DNA of 64,000 nt from Dolomitihabitans soli (GTDB taxonomy: Bacteria; Actinomycetota; Actinomycetes; Streptosporangiales; Streptosporangiaceae). Under the pieces are notes generated by a model, which did not search any database, was not told the origin of the DNA, and saw only the letters and a program-made list of their open reading frames with translations. Of this stretch, positions 42,614 through 52,115 are shown one piece after another. Position numbers and translations under genes: made by a program. Every line of letters starts with the position of its first letter. Within the stretch, counting starts at the first letter, position 1. The stretch lies in contig NZ_JAKNTW010000011.1 in the NCBI RefSeq assembly GCF_022213955.1, forward strand, positions 248,001-312,000, in the 5' to 3' direction.

Positions 42614-44638
42614 TCAGCCGGCCGTGACGCGGTACAGGACGTGGTCGTCGGAGATGAAGATGCGGCCGTCGGGGTGGACGGCCAGGTGCTGGGCCTTCTG
42701 GTCGACGACCAGCTGGCTGGTGCGCGTGGCCGGGTCGCACGAGAACACCAGGTGGTTCTGGACCAGGGCGTAGATCCGGCCGCTGCGGTCGCGGGCGAGC
42801 TCGCCTGCGGTGCTGCCGGTGTCGGGGGCGAGCTGCACTCGGTGCACGACCTGCCGAGTGGCGACGTCGAAGGCGAAGAGCTGCCCGTCGGCGAGCCCCC
42901 AGACGAGGCCGGCGGAGTCCACCACGAGGCCCGGGATCGTCTCGGCTCCCGGGACCGGTGTCACCTCGAAGGCCTTGCCGCTGGAGACCGCCCACCCGAA
43001 CAGGCGGGCCTCGGTCTGCGTCGGGCTCGGCACCGTGTAGCCGCCGTGAATCGAGGTGCCGCCGATGATCAGGCCGCCCGCGTAGGTCAGGCTCACGACG
43101 GACTGGTCGGTGACGACCGGCAGGTGCACGGTCGCCTGCAGGGTGGCCTTGTCGACGGTGACGAGGGCGCCGCCCAGGGTCGTCACATCCGGCATGGTGC
43201 CGTAGGCCATGTGGGTGCCCGCGTCGGTCATCGCCCGGGCGCGTGCCTGATGCTGCGCCTTCAGGTCGATGAGTTTCACCGGGTTGTCGGCCGTGCCCGG
43301 AGGCCCGGGCGCGTATTCGGGGCTCGACCACGGTAGGGAGGGGTCGTAGCGGTACAGCCGGGAGTCCGGGTAGCCGCCGATCCAGATGGCGCCGTCGATG
43401 TCGCGGATGCTCTCAATCTGCGCGAACCGCTGGTAGGTCGCCTCCCCCGTGCCGGGATCGACCTCGGCGTAGCCGCTGAGGTAGCCGCCCGCGTACACGG
43501 TGCCGTTCGCGCCCGCGTGGAGGCTCGCGACCTGGATCGGCTCGCCGGGGACGTCGGTCTGGATGGTGGCGCTCTGGCCGGTGATGGGGTTGTACTGGAA
43601 CAGGGCGCCCCGCCACAGGAGCCCCACGACGGACAGGCCGGGCCAGCCCTGCCGGTCCAGGTCGGCCCAGCCGATGCCGCGATTGTTGGCCACCCGGCCA
43701 GGGATGTAGGGCTCGACCGGGGTGAGGCGGCGCGTGCGCGGGTGGTAGGCGGTGAGGCGGTTCTTCTGCGTGAAGTACACCTCGCCCCGACGGCCGGGCG
43801 GTGAAACGTCGAGCCCGGCGACGCCGTCGATGAGGTCGGTCCACTTCCCCGCCTCGATGTCGTAGACCCCGAGCCTGCCCTCGATCGCGACGCCGAACCG
43901 GGCGTAGAGCCGGCCGTCGTAGACGTTGAGGTCATGGGCGGTGATCCCGATGCCGTCGCCGATCCCTTCGGGGAGCGGGAGCTCGCGCATCTTGCCCGTG
44001 CGCTTGTCGATCTCGAAGATGTGCGCGTCCGGCTGGGTGCCCGCGTAGATGTGGGAACCCCAGAGAGTGGTGCTACGCACGTACTCGAGCCCGGGCAGGA
44101 GCTGGCCGTAGTCCCGCGTCTGGCCGGTGCGCGGGTCGTAGCGGAAGACGCGGCCGCCGGGGTACGTGCCGCCGTAGAGGCGGTCGTCCTCGTCGACGGC
44201 CAGGCGGTAGATGTAGCTCTCGGAGGGAAGGGGCCGGCCCAGGTCCTCGATCGGGCTGTCCGGGCCCGGCCGGCGGCGGTAGAGGCGGCCGCTGGTGTAG
44301 GCACCGACGTAGATCGTGCCGTTCCGGGTGGAGACCACGGCGTAGGCGCCCGGCGTGCCCTCCAGGGGCTGGCTGGTCAGCGTCTTGCCGGTGGCGGGAT
44401 CGACCGAGTTGAGCCGGGCGGGCTCGCCGGACGAGGCGGACCACAGGACCGGCTTCCCGTACGGTCCTCGGGCAACCGTGCCGCCGATGAGCAGGACGTC
44501 CTTGAGGGGTGAGCCCAGAGCGTCGACGACGGGGGCAGCGGCGCTGGCAGCGGCAGTGCCTGGCCGCAGTATCGGGCCGGCCAGCGCCGCGACCGAGGCC
44601 GTGGCGGAGACCGCGAGTAACCGGCGACGTGTGAGCAT
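42614..44638 (-). CDS. Secreted beta-propeller protein
   Basis: 674 residues. The N-terminus MLTRRRLLAVSATASVAALAGPILRPGTAAASAAA is a signal peptide with twin arginines. The rest is a chain of propeller blades with repeated patterns such as GTIYVGAYTSGRLYRRRPG, DDRLYGGTYPGGRVFRYDPRTGQ, GSHIYAGTQPDAHIFEIDKRTG, GTVYAGGYLSGYAEVDPGTG and DGAIWIGGYPDSRLYRYDP. Similar proteins include PQQ-like and lyase propellers, but no catalytic set is obvious. It may bind or process a polysaccharide. It is a single gene, convergent with the debris at 42.4 kb. Confidence 0.82.
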   Translation of the reverse strand: MLTRRRLLAVSATASVAALAGPILRPGTAAASAAAPVVDALGSPLKDVLLIGGTVARGPYGKPVLWSASSGEPARLNSVDPATGKTLTSQPLEGTPGAYAVVSTRNGTIYVGAYTSGRLYRRRPGPDSPIEDLGRPLPSESYIYRLAVDEDDRLYGGTYPGGRVFRYDPRTGQTRDYGQLLPGLEYVRSTTLWGSHIYAGTQPDAHIFEIDKRTGKMRELPLPEGIGDGIGITAHDLNVYDGRLYARFGVAIEGRLGVYDIEAGKWTDLIDGVAGLDVSPPGRRGEVYFTQKNRLTAYHPRTRRLTPVEPYIPGRVANNRGIGWADLDRQGWPGLSVVGLLWRGALFQYNPITGQSATIQTDVPGEPIQVASLHAGANGTVYAGGYLSGYAEVDPGTGEATYQRFAQIESIRDIDGAIWIGGYPDSRLYRYDPSLPWSSPEYAPGPPGTADNPVKLIDLKAQHQARARAMTDAGTHMAYGTMPDVTTLGGALVTVDKATLQATVHLPVVTDQSVVSLTYAGGLIIGGTSIHGGYTVPSPTQTEARLFGWAVSSGKAFEVTPVPGAETIPGLVVDSAGLVWGLADGQLFAFDVATRQVVHRVQLAPDTGSTAGELARDRSGRIYALVQNHLVFSCDPATRTSQLVVDQKAQHLAVHPDGRIFISDDHVLYRVTAG

Positions 44639-44743
44639 AACGGGATCCTCCAGCGGTTACGGTCCTATCCGTTATTTGAAGGACCACGTTAGGCGTTCGC
44701 GAAGGCGCTAACAAGAACATTACGGTCTTCACCGATATTCATT

Positions 44744-44845
44744 CGTATAGGCGCTCCAGGACCGCTGCCACCCCATCCTCGTGGTTGGCCAGGGTGCGCC
44801 GGACGATCGCGGACAGCACCGTGCCCGCGACGACTGAGAAGGCGC
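44744..44845 (-). pseudogene. Cof-type HAD hydrolase C-terminal fragment
   Basis: The reverse strand ends in RRTLANHEDGVAAVLERLYE and a stop, the NDEDGVA-x-x-LE pattern that closes Cof-type HAD phosphatases. Upstream the frame breaks up. The rest of 44639-45173 holds the propeller gene's promoter side and no gene I can support. Confidence 0.5.
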
Positions 44846-45173
44846 TGACCCACTGCCCCCCTCAGCGCGCACGAGCACACCACGCGGACGACTTCGGTCT
44901 GCTCGTGCGCCTTCATCCTGGCCGCGGCGGGACTGCTGGTCGGTAAGCGGGGCCACCTCACGCTGGGGCTGCGCGCTCCATCCGCGCTCTCATCCTGCGC
45001 TTGGTCCGGGAGAATCCGGGCTGGGGCCGACTCGCAGCGTCCTCCACGAATACTCACATGCCGCTTGAACTGCACGGATGGAGTTTTCGGCAGGCGCACT
45101 GGCCCCCCTCAGCGAACTCACCGCCCCGCTCGTCGAGGCATCAGGCGACACGGTTCAGATCGGGACCTGGACA

Positions 45174-45995
45174 TCAGGCAGGTGACGGCAGCTGGACGTC
45201 GACCACGACGGGGAAGTGATCCGAGGCGTCGGTGTTCAGCACGGTGGCCGAGGTCGCCCTGACGTCGGTCGAGGACATGATGTAGTCGATGCGCGTGCGC
45301 GGGTTGTCCGTGCTGTAGGTGAGACCGTCGCCCTGGCCGGCCGTGTCCCAGGCGTCGGCCAGGGACTCCTTGAGCGTGACCATCTCGGCGGAGTCCGGCA
45401 AGGCGTTGGTGTCGCCGGTGAAGATGATGGGGTCGCGCGACTCGGCGAGCAAGTCCCGGATAGCGGCCACCTGGGCGATGCGCTCGACCTGGGAATTGTG
45501 CTGGAGGTGCGTGGTGAGGACGCGGACGTCGACGCCGTGCACCTTGATCCGCGCCTCCAGCAAACCCCGCTGCTCCCCGCCTTCCGGCCGGGGGAGCAGC
45601 GTGTTCCGCGACTCGCGGATCTTGTAGCTGGACAGGATGGCGGTGCCGTACTGCTGCCTTTCCGCGCCGGGCTCGGGGGGATCGCGGTCGATGTTCGCGC
45701 CGAAGACGGCGTGCATGCCGAGCCGGGTGCCCAGCCACTTCGCCTGGTCCACGAAGTCGGAGCGCACGCTGTGGTGGCGGTCCACCTCCTGGAGGCCGAT
45801 CACCTGGGCGCCGGAGTCCTGGATGACCTGCGCGATCCGTTCGAGGTCCAGCTTGCCGTCGTTGCCCACGCCATGGTGGATGTTGTACGTGGCGACGCGT
45901 AACTGCCGGACGCTGTCGGCGTGGGACGGGGTGGCGGCGAGGGACAGGACGGCGATGAGCACGACGATCAGGGCGCGGACGCGGGAGTGTGTCAC
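45174..45995 (-). CDS. Secreted endonuclease/exonuclease/phosphatase (EEP) family protein
   Basis: 273 residues from a GTG at 45995 that overlaps the stop of the GH13 gene. Signal peptide: VRALIVVLIAVLSLAATPSHA. EEP core: LRVATYNIHHGVG (Asn), VIGLQEVDRHH (metal-binding Glu), LTTHLQHNS, IIFTGDTNA (Asp and Asn), TRIDYIMSS and DASDHFPVVVDV (Asp-His). All catalytic residues are present. Such secreted enzymes hydrolyse phosphodiesters in nucleic acids, phosphoinositides or sphingolipids. Being the last gene of a sugar operon, it may act on a phosphodiester-linked glycan, but this is a guess. Confidence 0.88.
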   Translation of the reverse strand: MTHSRVRALIVVLIAVLSLAATPSHADSVRQLRVATYNIHHGVGNDGKLDLERIAQVIQDSGAQVIGLQEVDRHHSVRSDFVDQAKWLGTRLGMHAVFGANIDRDPPEPGAERQQYGTAILSSYKIRESRNTLLPRPEGGEQRGLLEARIKVHGVDVRVLTTHLQHNSQVERIAQVAAIRDLLAESRDPIIFTGDTNALPDSAEMVTLKESLADAWDTAGQGDGLTYSTDNPRTRIDYIMSSTDVRATSATVLNTDASDHFPVVVDVQLPSPA

Positions 45996-47569
45996 GGTTC
46001 TCCTTGATGTAGCCAGGCCGCCGTGTCGGGCGGGAGCAGGCCGTGGGCCAGGTCGCCGCTCAGCAGCAGCACCCGGGTGTGCGTGGGTAGTTCGATCGGC
46101 GCCCGCGACAGGTTGACCAAGCAGGTGAAGCCGGGGTCGCGGGTGAAGGCGAGCACGTCGGGCCCCGCGGGCAGCCACGTCATCGTGCCGTCGCCGAGAG
46201 CGGGCTCGTCTCCGCGGATCCGCAGTGCGGCCCGGTACAGCGACAACATCGAGTCCGGGTCGCGCTCCTGCGCCGCGACCGTGAGCGCGCGCCACTCCGG
46301 CGGCTGCGGCAGCCACGTACGTGCCGGGCCGAACCCGAACGGCCGGTCCGCCCCCTCCCAGGGAATCGGCACTCTGCACCCGTCGCGGCCGAGCTCCGCC
46401 CCGTTCGTACGGCGGGTCACGGGATCCTGTCGCAGCTCCGCCGGGATGTCGAGGACCTCCCACAGGCCGAGCTCGTCCCCCTGATAGAGGTAGACGCCGC
46501 CGGGCAGCGCCATGGTGAGCAGCGCGGCGGCCCTGCCCCGCCGGGTGCCCAGCGCGAGATCGGCGGGCTCGTCGCGGGTCCGCTGGGTGTATCCGGTGTC
46601 GCTCCGGCCGTAGCGGGTCACGTGCCGCGTGACGTCGTGGTTGGACAGCACCCAGGTCGGAGGCGCCCCTGTGGGCGCGTGCGAGGCGAGCGTGGAGTCG
46701 ATGACGGCGCGCAGCCGGCCGGCCTCCCACGGGCTGCGCAGGAAGGGGAAGTTGAACGCCGTGTGGAGTTCGTCGGGGCGCAGGTACCGGGCGAAGTGGG
46801 CGGGGTCGCTCACCCAGATCTCGCCGACGAACATCCGTTCGCCCGGGTAGGAGTCGAGCAGCTTGCGCCACGAGCGGTAGATCTCATGGACCTCCGGGCG
46901 GTCGGCGTGCGGCTGGTCCATCGGATCGGGGTCGGGACCGAGGTCGGGCAGGCCGTCCGCCTTCACCAGCCGGTCGGCCACGTCGATGCGGAAGCCGTCC
47001 ACGCCGCGGTCGAGCCAGAACCGGAGGATCGACTCGAACTCCGCCCGCACGTCGGGGTGCTCCCAGTTGAGGTCGGGCTGGGACGAGTCGAACAGGTGGA
47101 GGTACCACTCGCCGTCGGGCACCTCAGTCCAGGCGGGTCCGCCGAAGCGCGACGGCCAGTCGTTGGGAGCGTCCCGGAAGTGGTAGCGCTCGCGTTCCGG
47201 CGACCCGGGTCCGCCGGCCAACGCTGCTCGAAACCACGGATGCCGGTCGGAGGTGTGGTTCGGGACGATGTCGACGATCACCCGCAGCCTGTGGTCGTGG
47301 GCCTCGGATATGAGGGCGTCAGCCTCCGCCAGCGTCCCGAAGAGCGGGTCGATATCGCGGTAGTCCGCGACGTCGTAGCCGGCGTCGGCCATCGGCGACA
47401 CATACCAGGGGGTGAGCCAGAGCGCGTCCACCCCGAGCTCGCGCAGGTAGGGCAGGCGAGCGCGCAGCCCCGCGAGGTCGCCCACGCCGTCGCCGCTCCC
47501 GTCCGCGAAACTGCGCAGGTACACCTGGTAGATCGCGGCGCCCCGCCACCAGCTCAAGCCTCCCCCCAC
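45992..47569 (-). CDS. GH13 alpha-glucosidase (oligo-1,6-glucosidase type)
   Basis: 525 residues. GH13 motifs in order: DALWLTPWYVSPMADAGYDVADYRDIDPLFGTLAEADALISEAHDHRLRVIVDIVPNHTSDRHPWF, then the nucleophile Asp196 in GFRIDVAD, the acid Glu250 in MFVGEIWV and the transition-state Asp312 in LSNHDVTRH. No signal peptide, so it is intracellular. The GTG at 47569 is taken as start. A TTG at 47557 overlaps the upstream stop by four bases but is too close to its GGAGG. It would split an imported alpha-glucoside. Its place between the dehydrogenase and EEP genes shows it belongs to the amino-sugar type operon. Confidence 0.9.
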   Translation of the reverse strand: MGGGLSWWRGAAIYQVYLRSFADGSGDGVGDLAGLRARLPYLRELGVDALWLTPWYVSPMADAGYDVADYRDIDPLFGTLAEADALISEAHDHRLRVIVDIVPNHTSDRHPWFRAALAGGPGSPERERYHFRDAPNDWPSRFGGPAWTEVPDGEWYLHLFDSSQPDLNWEHPDVRAEFESILRFWLDRGVDGFRIDVADRLVKADGLPDLGPDPDPMDQPHADRPEVHEIYRSWRKLLDSYPGERMFVGEIWVSDPAHFARYLRPDELHTAFNFPFLRSPWEAGRLRAVIDSTLASHAPTGAPPTWVLSNHDVTRHVTRYGRSDTGYTQRTRDEPADLALGTRRGRAAALLTMALPGGVYLYQGDELGLWEVLDIPAELRQDPVTRRTNGAELGRDGCRVPIPWEGADRPFGFGPARTWLPQPPEWRALTVAAQERDPDSMLSLYRAALRIRGDEPALGDGTMTWLPAGPDVLAFTRDPGFTCLVNLSRAPIELPTHTRVLLLSGDLAHGLLPPDTAAWLHQGEP

Positions 47570-48894
47570 AGCACCGTGCGGCCTTCCAACCGCGATCTCT
47601 CGGCCGCGAAAGCCATCCGGTGGCTGTCGAGGGACGCCTCAAGAGAGGTCGCCGGAGCGCCGCCGCCGGTCAGCGAGGAGACGAAGGCGTCCATGAGCCC
47701 GTCGTCGCCGCCCGAATGGCCGCGATGATCCTTCGTCTCGCCCTCGGCCGGACCGGCGAGCAGCTCGATCGCCTGGTGCCGCAGGGGGCCTCGCCTGCCT
47801 CGTACGACGTCTCTGGCGTGGGGCAGTTCGGGCAGGACCGCGGTGAGGGAGAAGAGGTCGATCTTCACCGACCCCGACCGAACATGCCCCGCGATCTCCC
47901 CGCCGGTCCCCGTCAGCCGCACCGTCCGGGTGTTCTGCCCGGTGAAGGCCGAGGTCGACAGCGTCGCGGTGAGACCGCCGGGAAAGGACATCACGGTCTG
48001 CTGGTGGTCGACGACGTTGTTGCCGCCCGCGAACACGCATCGGCCGTACGGCCCGTGTTCGAGGGCTCGCAGCCGTCCCTCCGGCGAGGTGTCGGCGCCC
48101 AGCAGCGCCACCGGGGAGCCGTGCACGTCGCGCAGCGCGTCCACGTAGTAGCGGGGGGCGTAGAACGGGCAGTCGTCCGCGTGCGGGCAGCCGTCCAGGC
48201 ATCGCTCAGGAGCGCCGGGCGGCGCGTTCTCCGGACGGAAGTAGGTCAGCTCGCCCACGCTGGACACGCTCACCGGAGGAGAACCGGCGAACCAGCGGAT
48301 CACATCGAGGTCGTGACAGGTCTTGGCGAGCACCATCGGGCTTGACGTCGAGGAGTTTCGCCAGTTGCCGCGCACGTAGGAGTGCGCGAAGTGCCAGAAA
48401 CCGATGTTCTCCTCGATGCGCATGGTGACCAGGCGTCCGATCGCGCCGCCCGCCACCAGCTGGTGCAGGGTCTGCCAGAACGGCTGGTAGCGCATGACGT
48501 GGCCGACGGAGATGCGCGCGTTCAGGCGGCTGCCGCCGTCGGCGAGTTGCTCCAGCTCCGCCGGCGTCGACGAGACGGGCTTCTCCACGAGCACGGCCAG
48601 GCCGCGGCGGGCCGCCTCCAGCGTCGGCGCGACATGGTCACGGTCGGGCAGAGCGACGATCACCCCGTCCAGGTCCAGGTGCTCAGCGTCGGCCAGCAAC
48701 GGCTTCCAGTCGTGGTAGCGGCGCTCGTCCGGAACCCCCGCCGTGGCCGCGAGGCCGTCCCGGCGATCCGGGATCGGGTCGGCCACGGCCGCGATCTGCG
48801 CCCGCTCGGGATGCTGGACGATCCATTGCCCGTAGGAATCCCTCCCGCGGCTCCCGGCGCCGAGGACGCCCAGCCGAACCGGCATGTCTTTCAT
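47554..48894 (-). CDS. Gfo/Idh/MocA family oxidoreductase
   Basis: 446 residues from the ATG at 48894, which overlaps the permease stop. N-terminal Rossmann fold: VRLGVLGAGSRGRDSYGQW, then VAVADPIPDRR, DGVIVALPDRDHVAPTLEAARRGLAVLVEKPVSSTPAELEQL with the family EKP lysine. The C-terminal domain is SVGHVMRYQPFW, with MVLAKTCHDLDVIRWFAGSPPVSVSSVGEL supplying the His. A Cys-rich insert, CLDGCPHADDCPFYAPRYY, looks like a metal-binding loop. The family oxidises or epimerises sugars with NAD(P). In this operon it likely works on the imported sugar after hydrolysis. Confidence 0.93.
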   Translation of the reverse strand: MKDMPVRLGVLGAGSRGRDSYGQWIVQHPERAQIAAVADPIPDRRDGLAATAGVPDERRYHDWKPLLADAEHLDLDGVIVALPDRDHVAPTLEAARRGLAVLVEKPVSSTPAELEQLADGGSRLNARISVGHVMRYQPFWQTLHQLVAGGAIGRLVTMRIEENIGFWHFAHSYVRGNWRNSSTSSPMVLAKTCHDLDVIRWFAGSPPVSVSSVGELTYFRPENAPPGAPERCLDGCPHADDCPFYAPRYYVDALRDVHGSPVALLGADTSPEGRLRALEHGPYGRCVFAGGNNVVDHQQTVMSFPGGLTATLSTSAFTGQNTRTVRLTGTGGEIAGHVRSGSVKIDLFSLTAVLPELPHARDVVRGRRGPLRHQAIELLAGPAEGETKDHRGHSGGDDGLMDAFVSSLTGGGAPATSLEASLDSHRMAFAAERSRLEGRTVLWGEA

Positions 48895-49730
48895 CCTTTC
48901 TCCGCTCCGGCAGTGAGCCCGGAGATCAACAACCGCTGCGCCAGGAAGAACCCCGCGACCACCGGGATGGTGACCGCGATGGACCCGGCCATCAGCACGG
49001 TGGCCGGCACCGAGAACTCGGTGAGCTGCGAGATGCCCAGCGCCACCGTCCAGCGCGGCCGGTCGTGCACGAGGAACAGCAGCGCGAACAGGTACTCGTT
49101 CCAGGCGATCATGAAGACGTACAGGGACGTGGCGGCGATGCCCGGCAACGCCATCGGCAGCACGACCCTGCGGATGAGAGCCAGCCGCCCGCAACCGTCG
49201 ATCATCGCCGCCTCCTCCACGCTCGCGGGCACGGCGATGAAGTAGTTGCGGAGCATGTAGAGCGCGACCGGCACTGTCTGGGCGATGTAGACCAGCACCA
49301 GCCCGATCAGGGTGCCGGTCAGCCCCACCCGGCTGAGCAGCACGAACAACGGAACGGCCAGGACGATGCCGGGGAGCATGTAGACGCCCAGGAAGAGGAC
49401 GTTGACGGAGCGGCGCCCGAAGAAGTCCAGCCGGACGGCCGCGTACCCGCCGAGCACGCTGAACAGGACGGCCAGGACCACGGTCGCCAGAGCGACCTGC
49501 AGCGAGTTGAGCATGAAGCCGCCCAGTCCGTACTCGCCCATCGCGATGGGGTAGGCCTCCAGCGTCACCTCCTCGGCCGAGGGGATCAGCGACAGCGGCG
49601 CCGCGGCGACCGACGCGAACGGCCGCAGCGACAGCAGGAAGCCGTAGACCGGCGGGCCCGCGCACACGATGACCGTCAAGGTGATGACCAGCCATTTGAG
49701 CACCCCGAGGATGCGATCTCCGCCGTTCAT
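48891..49730 (-). CDS. Carbohydrate ABC transporter permease (MalG-like)
   Basis: 279 residues with six transmembrane segments (VLKWLVITLTVIVCAGPPVYGFLLSL first). The EAA loop is SVEEAAMIDGCGRLALIRRVVLPMALPG, and the end is FLAQRLLISGLTAGAEKG. Its ATG overlaps the stop of a 24-codon ORF by two bases, and its own stop overlaps the dehydrogenase start. Confidence 0.93.
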   Translation of the reverse strand: MNGGDRILGVLKWLVITLTVIVCAGPPVYGFLLSLRPFASVAAAPLSLIPSAEEVTLEAYPIAMGEYGLGGFMLNSLQVALATVVLAVLFSVLGGYAAVRLDFFGRRSVNVLFLGVYMLPGIVLAVPLFVLLSRVGLTGTLIGLVLVYIAQTVPVALYMLRNYFIAVPASVEEAAMIDGCGRLALIRRVVLPMALPGIAATSLYVFMIAWNEYLFALLFLVHDRPRWTVALGISQLTEFSVPATVLMAGSIAVTIPVVAGFFLAQRLLISGLTAGAEKG

Positions 49731-49801
49731 GCCGCCTCCTTCGTCGGCAGCATGAACGGCAGCCGGCTGTGTTTGCCCGGTCGCTCGCTGCGCTCGCTCA
49801 T
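49727..49801 (-). CDS. Possible 24-residue coupling peptide between permeases
   Basis: A short frame, MSERSERPGKHSRLPFMLPT followed by KEAA, begins in an ATGA overlap with the stop of the upstream permease and ends in a second overlap with the start of the downstream permease. GAAGGAGG near its end would serve the next gene. It is too short to judge by codon use. It could be a translational relay or chance. The AGCGAGCGCAGCGAGCG start resembles common actinomycete intergenic sequence. Confidence 0.35.
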   Translation of the reverse strand: MSERSERPGKHSRLPFMLPTKEAA

Positions 49802-50754
49802 GTCCGCTCCCTCCTGATCATCCAGGCGTACACGAACAGCAACACCAGAAGCATGGCGGTCATCAGGAGCCCGGTGGCCGAGGCCGTGCCGATGTTGGCC
49901 CGGGTGACCAGCTCCTCGTACACCCGTACGGCCAGCACTTCGGTGCCGCCCGCTCCTCCGGTGAGCAGGTAGATGTCGTTGAAGTTCTGGAAGGACCAAA
50001 TGAACCGCAGCACGATCAGCAGGGCGATCACGCCGCGCAGTTGCGGCAGGACGATGTGGAAGAACGCCTTGACCTTGCCCGCGCCGTCGATCGCCGCCGC
50101 CTCCTCCAGCTCCATCGGCGTGACCTGCAGTCGCGCGGTGATGAAGAGGAAGGCCAGCGGGAACGTCTTCCACACCTCGAAGGCGATCACGGTCACCAGC
50201 GCGACCGGGATCGGGATCCCGCCGAGCTCCTGGCTGCGGGTGGTGAGGAAGGCGATCGGGTCCTCCCAGCCGATCAGCTGCCTGCCGACGGCGTTGACCA
50301 GGCCGTACTCGGTGTTGAGCAGGGTCTTCCAGATGGTGGTGGCCGCCACCACCGGCAGCACGTACGGGATCAGGACCAGGGCCCTGACCAGCCCACGACC
50401 ACGGAACGGCCGACGCAGCGCCATCGCCACCACCAGACCGGCCGTGATCGCCCCCGCGGTGGTGCAGGCCGCGTACGCGAGCGTGGTGCCCAGCGCGGAC
50501 CAGAACCTGTTGCTCCCCAAGGCCGACTGGAAGTTGGCCAGGGTCAGCGTGAGCCGGTCGAGCGACAGCCGGGGGATGTCCACGAGCCGGACATCGGCGA
50601 ACGCCAGCACCAGGACGGCCAGGAAGGGCAGCACGACGAAGACCAGCACGACGAGCATGGTCGGGCTGACCAGCAACCTGCCGTGCAGGTCATCCCGCTG
50701 AGACCGGCTGAGCCTGCGGCCCCAGCGGGTGAACACAAGCCGTTTCGAGGTCAT
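49798..50754 (-). CDS. Carbohydrate ABC transporter permease (MalF-like)
   Basis: 318 residues with six transmembrane segments (VSPTMLVVLVFVVLPFLAVLVLAFADV first). The EAA loop is MELEEAAAIDGAGKVKAFFHIVLPQLRG. Its ATG overlaps the binding-protein stop (ATGA). Partner of the permease at 48891-49730. Confidence 0.93.
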   Translation of the reverse strand: MTSKRLVFTRWGRRLSRSQRDDLHGRLLVSPTMLVVLVFVVLPFLAVLVLAFADVRLVDIPRLSLDRLTLTLANFQSALGSNRFWSALGTTLAYAACTTAGAITAGLVVAMALRRPFRGRGLVRALVLIPYVLPVVAATTIWKTLLNTEYGLVNAVGRQLIGWEDPIAFLTTRSQELGGIPIPVALVTVIAFEVWKTFPLAFLFITARLQVTPMELEEAAAIDGAGKVKAFFHIVLPQLRGVIALLIVLRFIWSFQNFNDIYLLTGGAGGTEVLAVRVYEELVTRANIGTASATGLLMTAMLLVLLFVYAWMIRRERT

Positions 50755-52115
50755 TCACCCAGGTCCTGCTTGACGGAGGCCACCTCTGCCGCCATCTTCT
50801 TCGCGACGTCGGCCGGCGACGTCCCGCTGAACAGGGGCCCGAGCTCCTTCGACAGGGTGCCCTGGGAGAACACCACGCCGGCCAGGGTGGCGTCGTCGGT
50901 GCCCCATCCCCAGCGGCCGAACGACGCGGCGCCCTTCGCGAGTTGGTCCACGACGTCCCCGCCGTAGACCGCCTTGATCGATTTCTTCGTGGCCGGGTCG
51001 TTGCCGACCGGGAGGTCGGCCCACGCGTCGAGGTACTCGGTGGACCCCTTCGCCGACCCCGGCCGCATCGGGATCCGGCCTTCGGCGGCCGTCGACAACA
51101 TCTCCACGTATCCCTCGGACATGACGAATGAGACGAACTTCTTGGCGTTCTCCACCGACGCGCCTCGGGGGATGGCGTAGTTGGACGTCTGGCCGTACTG
51201 CGGAGCCGTGCCGAGAGCCGTCACGAAACCGGTATTCTCCGCCAGGTATGTCGGGTCCTTCTTGCATTCCTCGCACGTGACCGGGTTGTCCTTGTCCAGG
51301 CCGGCGACCTCGTCCACGATGTGCGAGGAGAACAGGAGCATCGCCGCGTCTCCGGCGAGGTAGGTGGCTCGTGCGGCGGCGACGTCGAGCTCCCCGGCGC
51401 CCGCTGCGGCGCCGAGCTTCTGGACGGCGTCCAGGCCGGTGACGCATTCCGGCGAGTCGATGGCGAGGGTGCCGTTCGTCACGAGCTGGCAGCCGGTGGC
51501 CTGCAGCAGCGACTCCAGGCCCTCGCCGGTGTAGCCGTCGCCTGGCTGGGTGCCCATCGCGATGCCCCGCACACCGTCCTTCGCCAGTTTCTGCGCCGCG
51601 GTGACGATGTCCTCGACCGACTCGGGGGCTTCCAGGCCAGCGCTCTTGAACAGGTCCTTGCGGTAGGAGATCAAATGCCCCCAGCCGTCGCTGGGCACAG
51701 CGCCGAGCTTTCCGCCGACCGTGGCCATCCGGATGGCGCTCTCGGTGAAGGTGTCGGCTCCCAACTCATCGACGATCTGCTGCGGCGCCTCGGTGTCCAT
51801 GAGGCCCTGAGCGTTCCAGGTCGCGATCAGGTTGGGGCTGTAAAGGATCACGTCGGGCAATTTGCCGGAGGCGGCGCCGGTCACCAGGCTCTGGCTGGCC
51901 TGTTTGGACTCGAGCGGCACGACCTCGACTTTGATGCCGGTCTTACTGGTGAACTTCGCCGCGACGGACTGCTGGACGGCCAGCCGGTCCGGTGTGGTGT
52001 GCGGCGTCCAGAAGGTGAGGGTCGCCGGGGCGGACGAATCCTGAGGTTCCGTGCCGCCACAGGCTCCCGTTAGCAGTAGAGCCGTCGTCGCCACGCCTAA
52101 GGTGACTTTCCTCAT
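50751..52115 (-). CDS. ABC transporter sugar-binding lipoprotein
   Basis: 454 residues with lipobox LLTGAC (Cys19). Solute-binding family 1: LTFWTPHTTPDRLAVQQSVAAKFTSKTGIKVEVVPLESKQASQSLVTGAASGKLPDVILYSPNLIATWNAQGL. A CEECKK cluster (two Cys) sits in a loop near residue 290 and is unusual for this family. It overlaps the gntR gene by 4 bp, so regulator and importer are coupled. The ligand is probably an amino-sugar-containing saccharide, judging from nagA and the kinase upstream. Confidence 0.92.
   Translation of the reverse strand: MRKVTLGVATTALLLTGACGGTEPQDSSAPATLTFWTPHTTPDRLAVQQSVAAKFTSKTGIKVEVVPLESKQASQSLVTGAASGKLPDVILYSPNLIATWNAQGLMDTEAPQQIVDELGADTFTESAIRMATVGGKLGAVPSDGWGHLISYRKDLFKSAGLEAPESVEDIVTAAQKLAKDGVRGIAMGTQPGDGYTGEGLESLLQATGCQLVTNGTLAIDSPECVTGLDAVQKLGAAAGAGELDVAAARATYLAGDAAMLLFSSHIVDEVAGLDKDNPVTCEECKKDPTYLAENTGFVTALGTAPQYGQTSNYAIPRGASVENAKKFVSFVMSEGYVEMLSTAAEGRIPMRPGSAKGSTEYLDAWADLPVGNDPATKKSIKAVYGGDVVDQLAKGAASFGRWGWGTDDATLAGVVFSQGTLSKELGPLFSGTSPADVAKKMAAEVASVKQDLGE

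Noticed and set aside
44850-45060. Hydrophobic forward piece CSCAFILAAAGLLVGKRGHLTLGL
   Set aside because: No start, no family, short; likely chance or debris.
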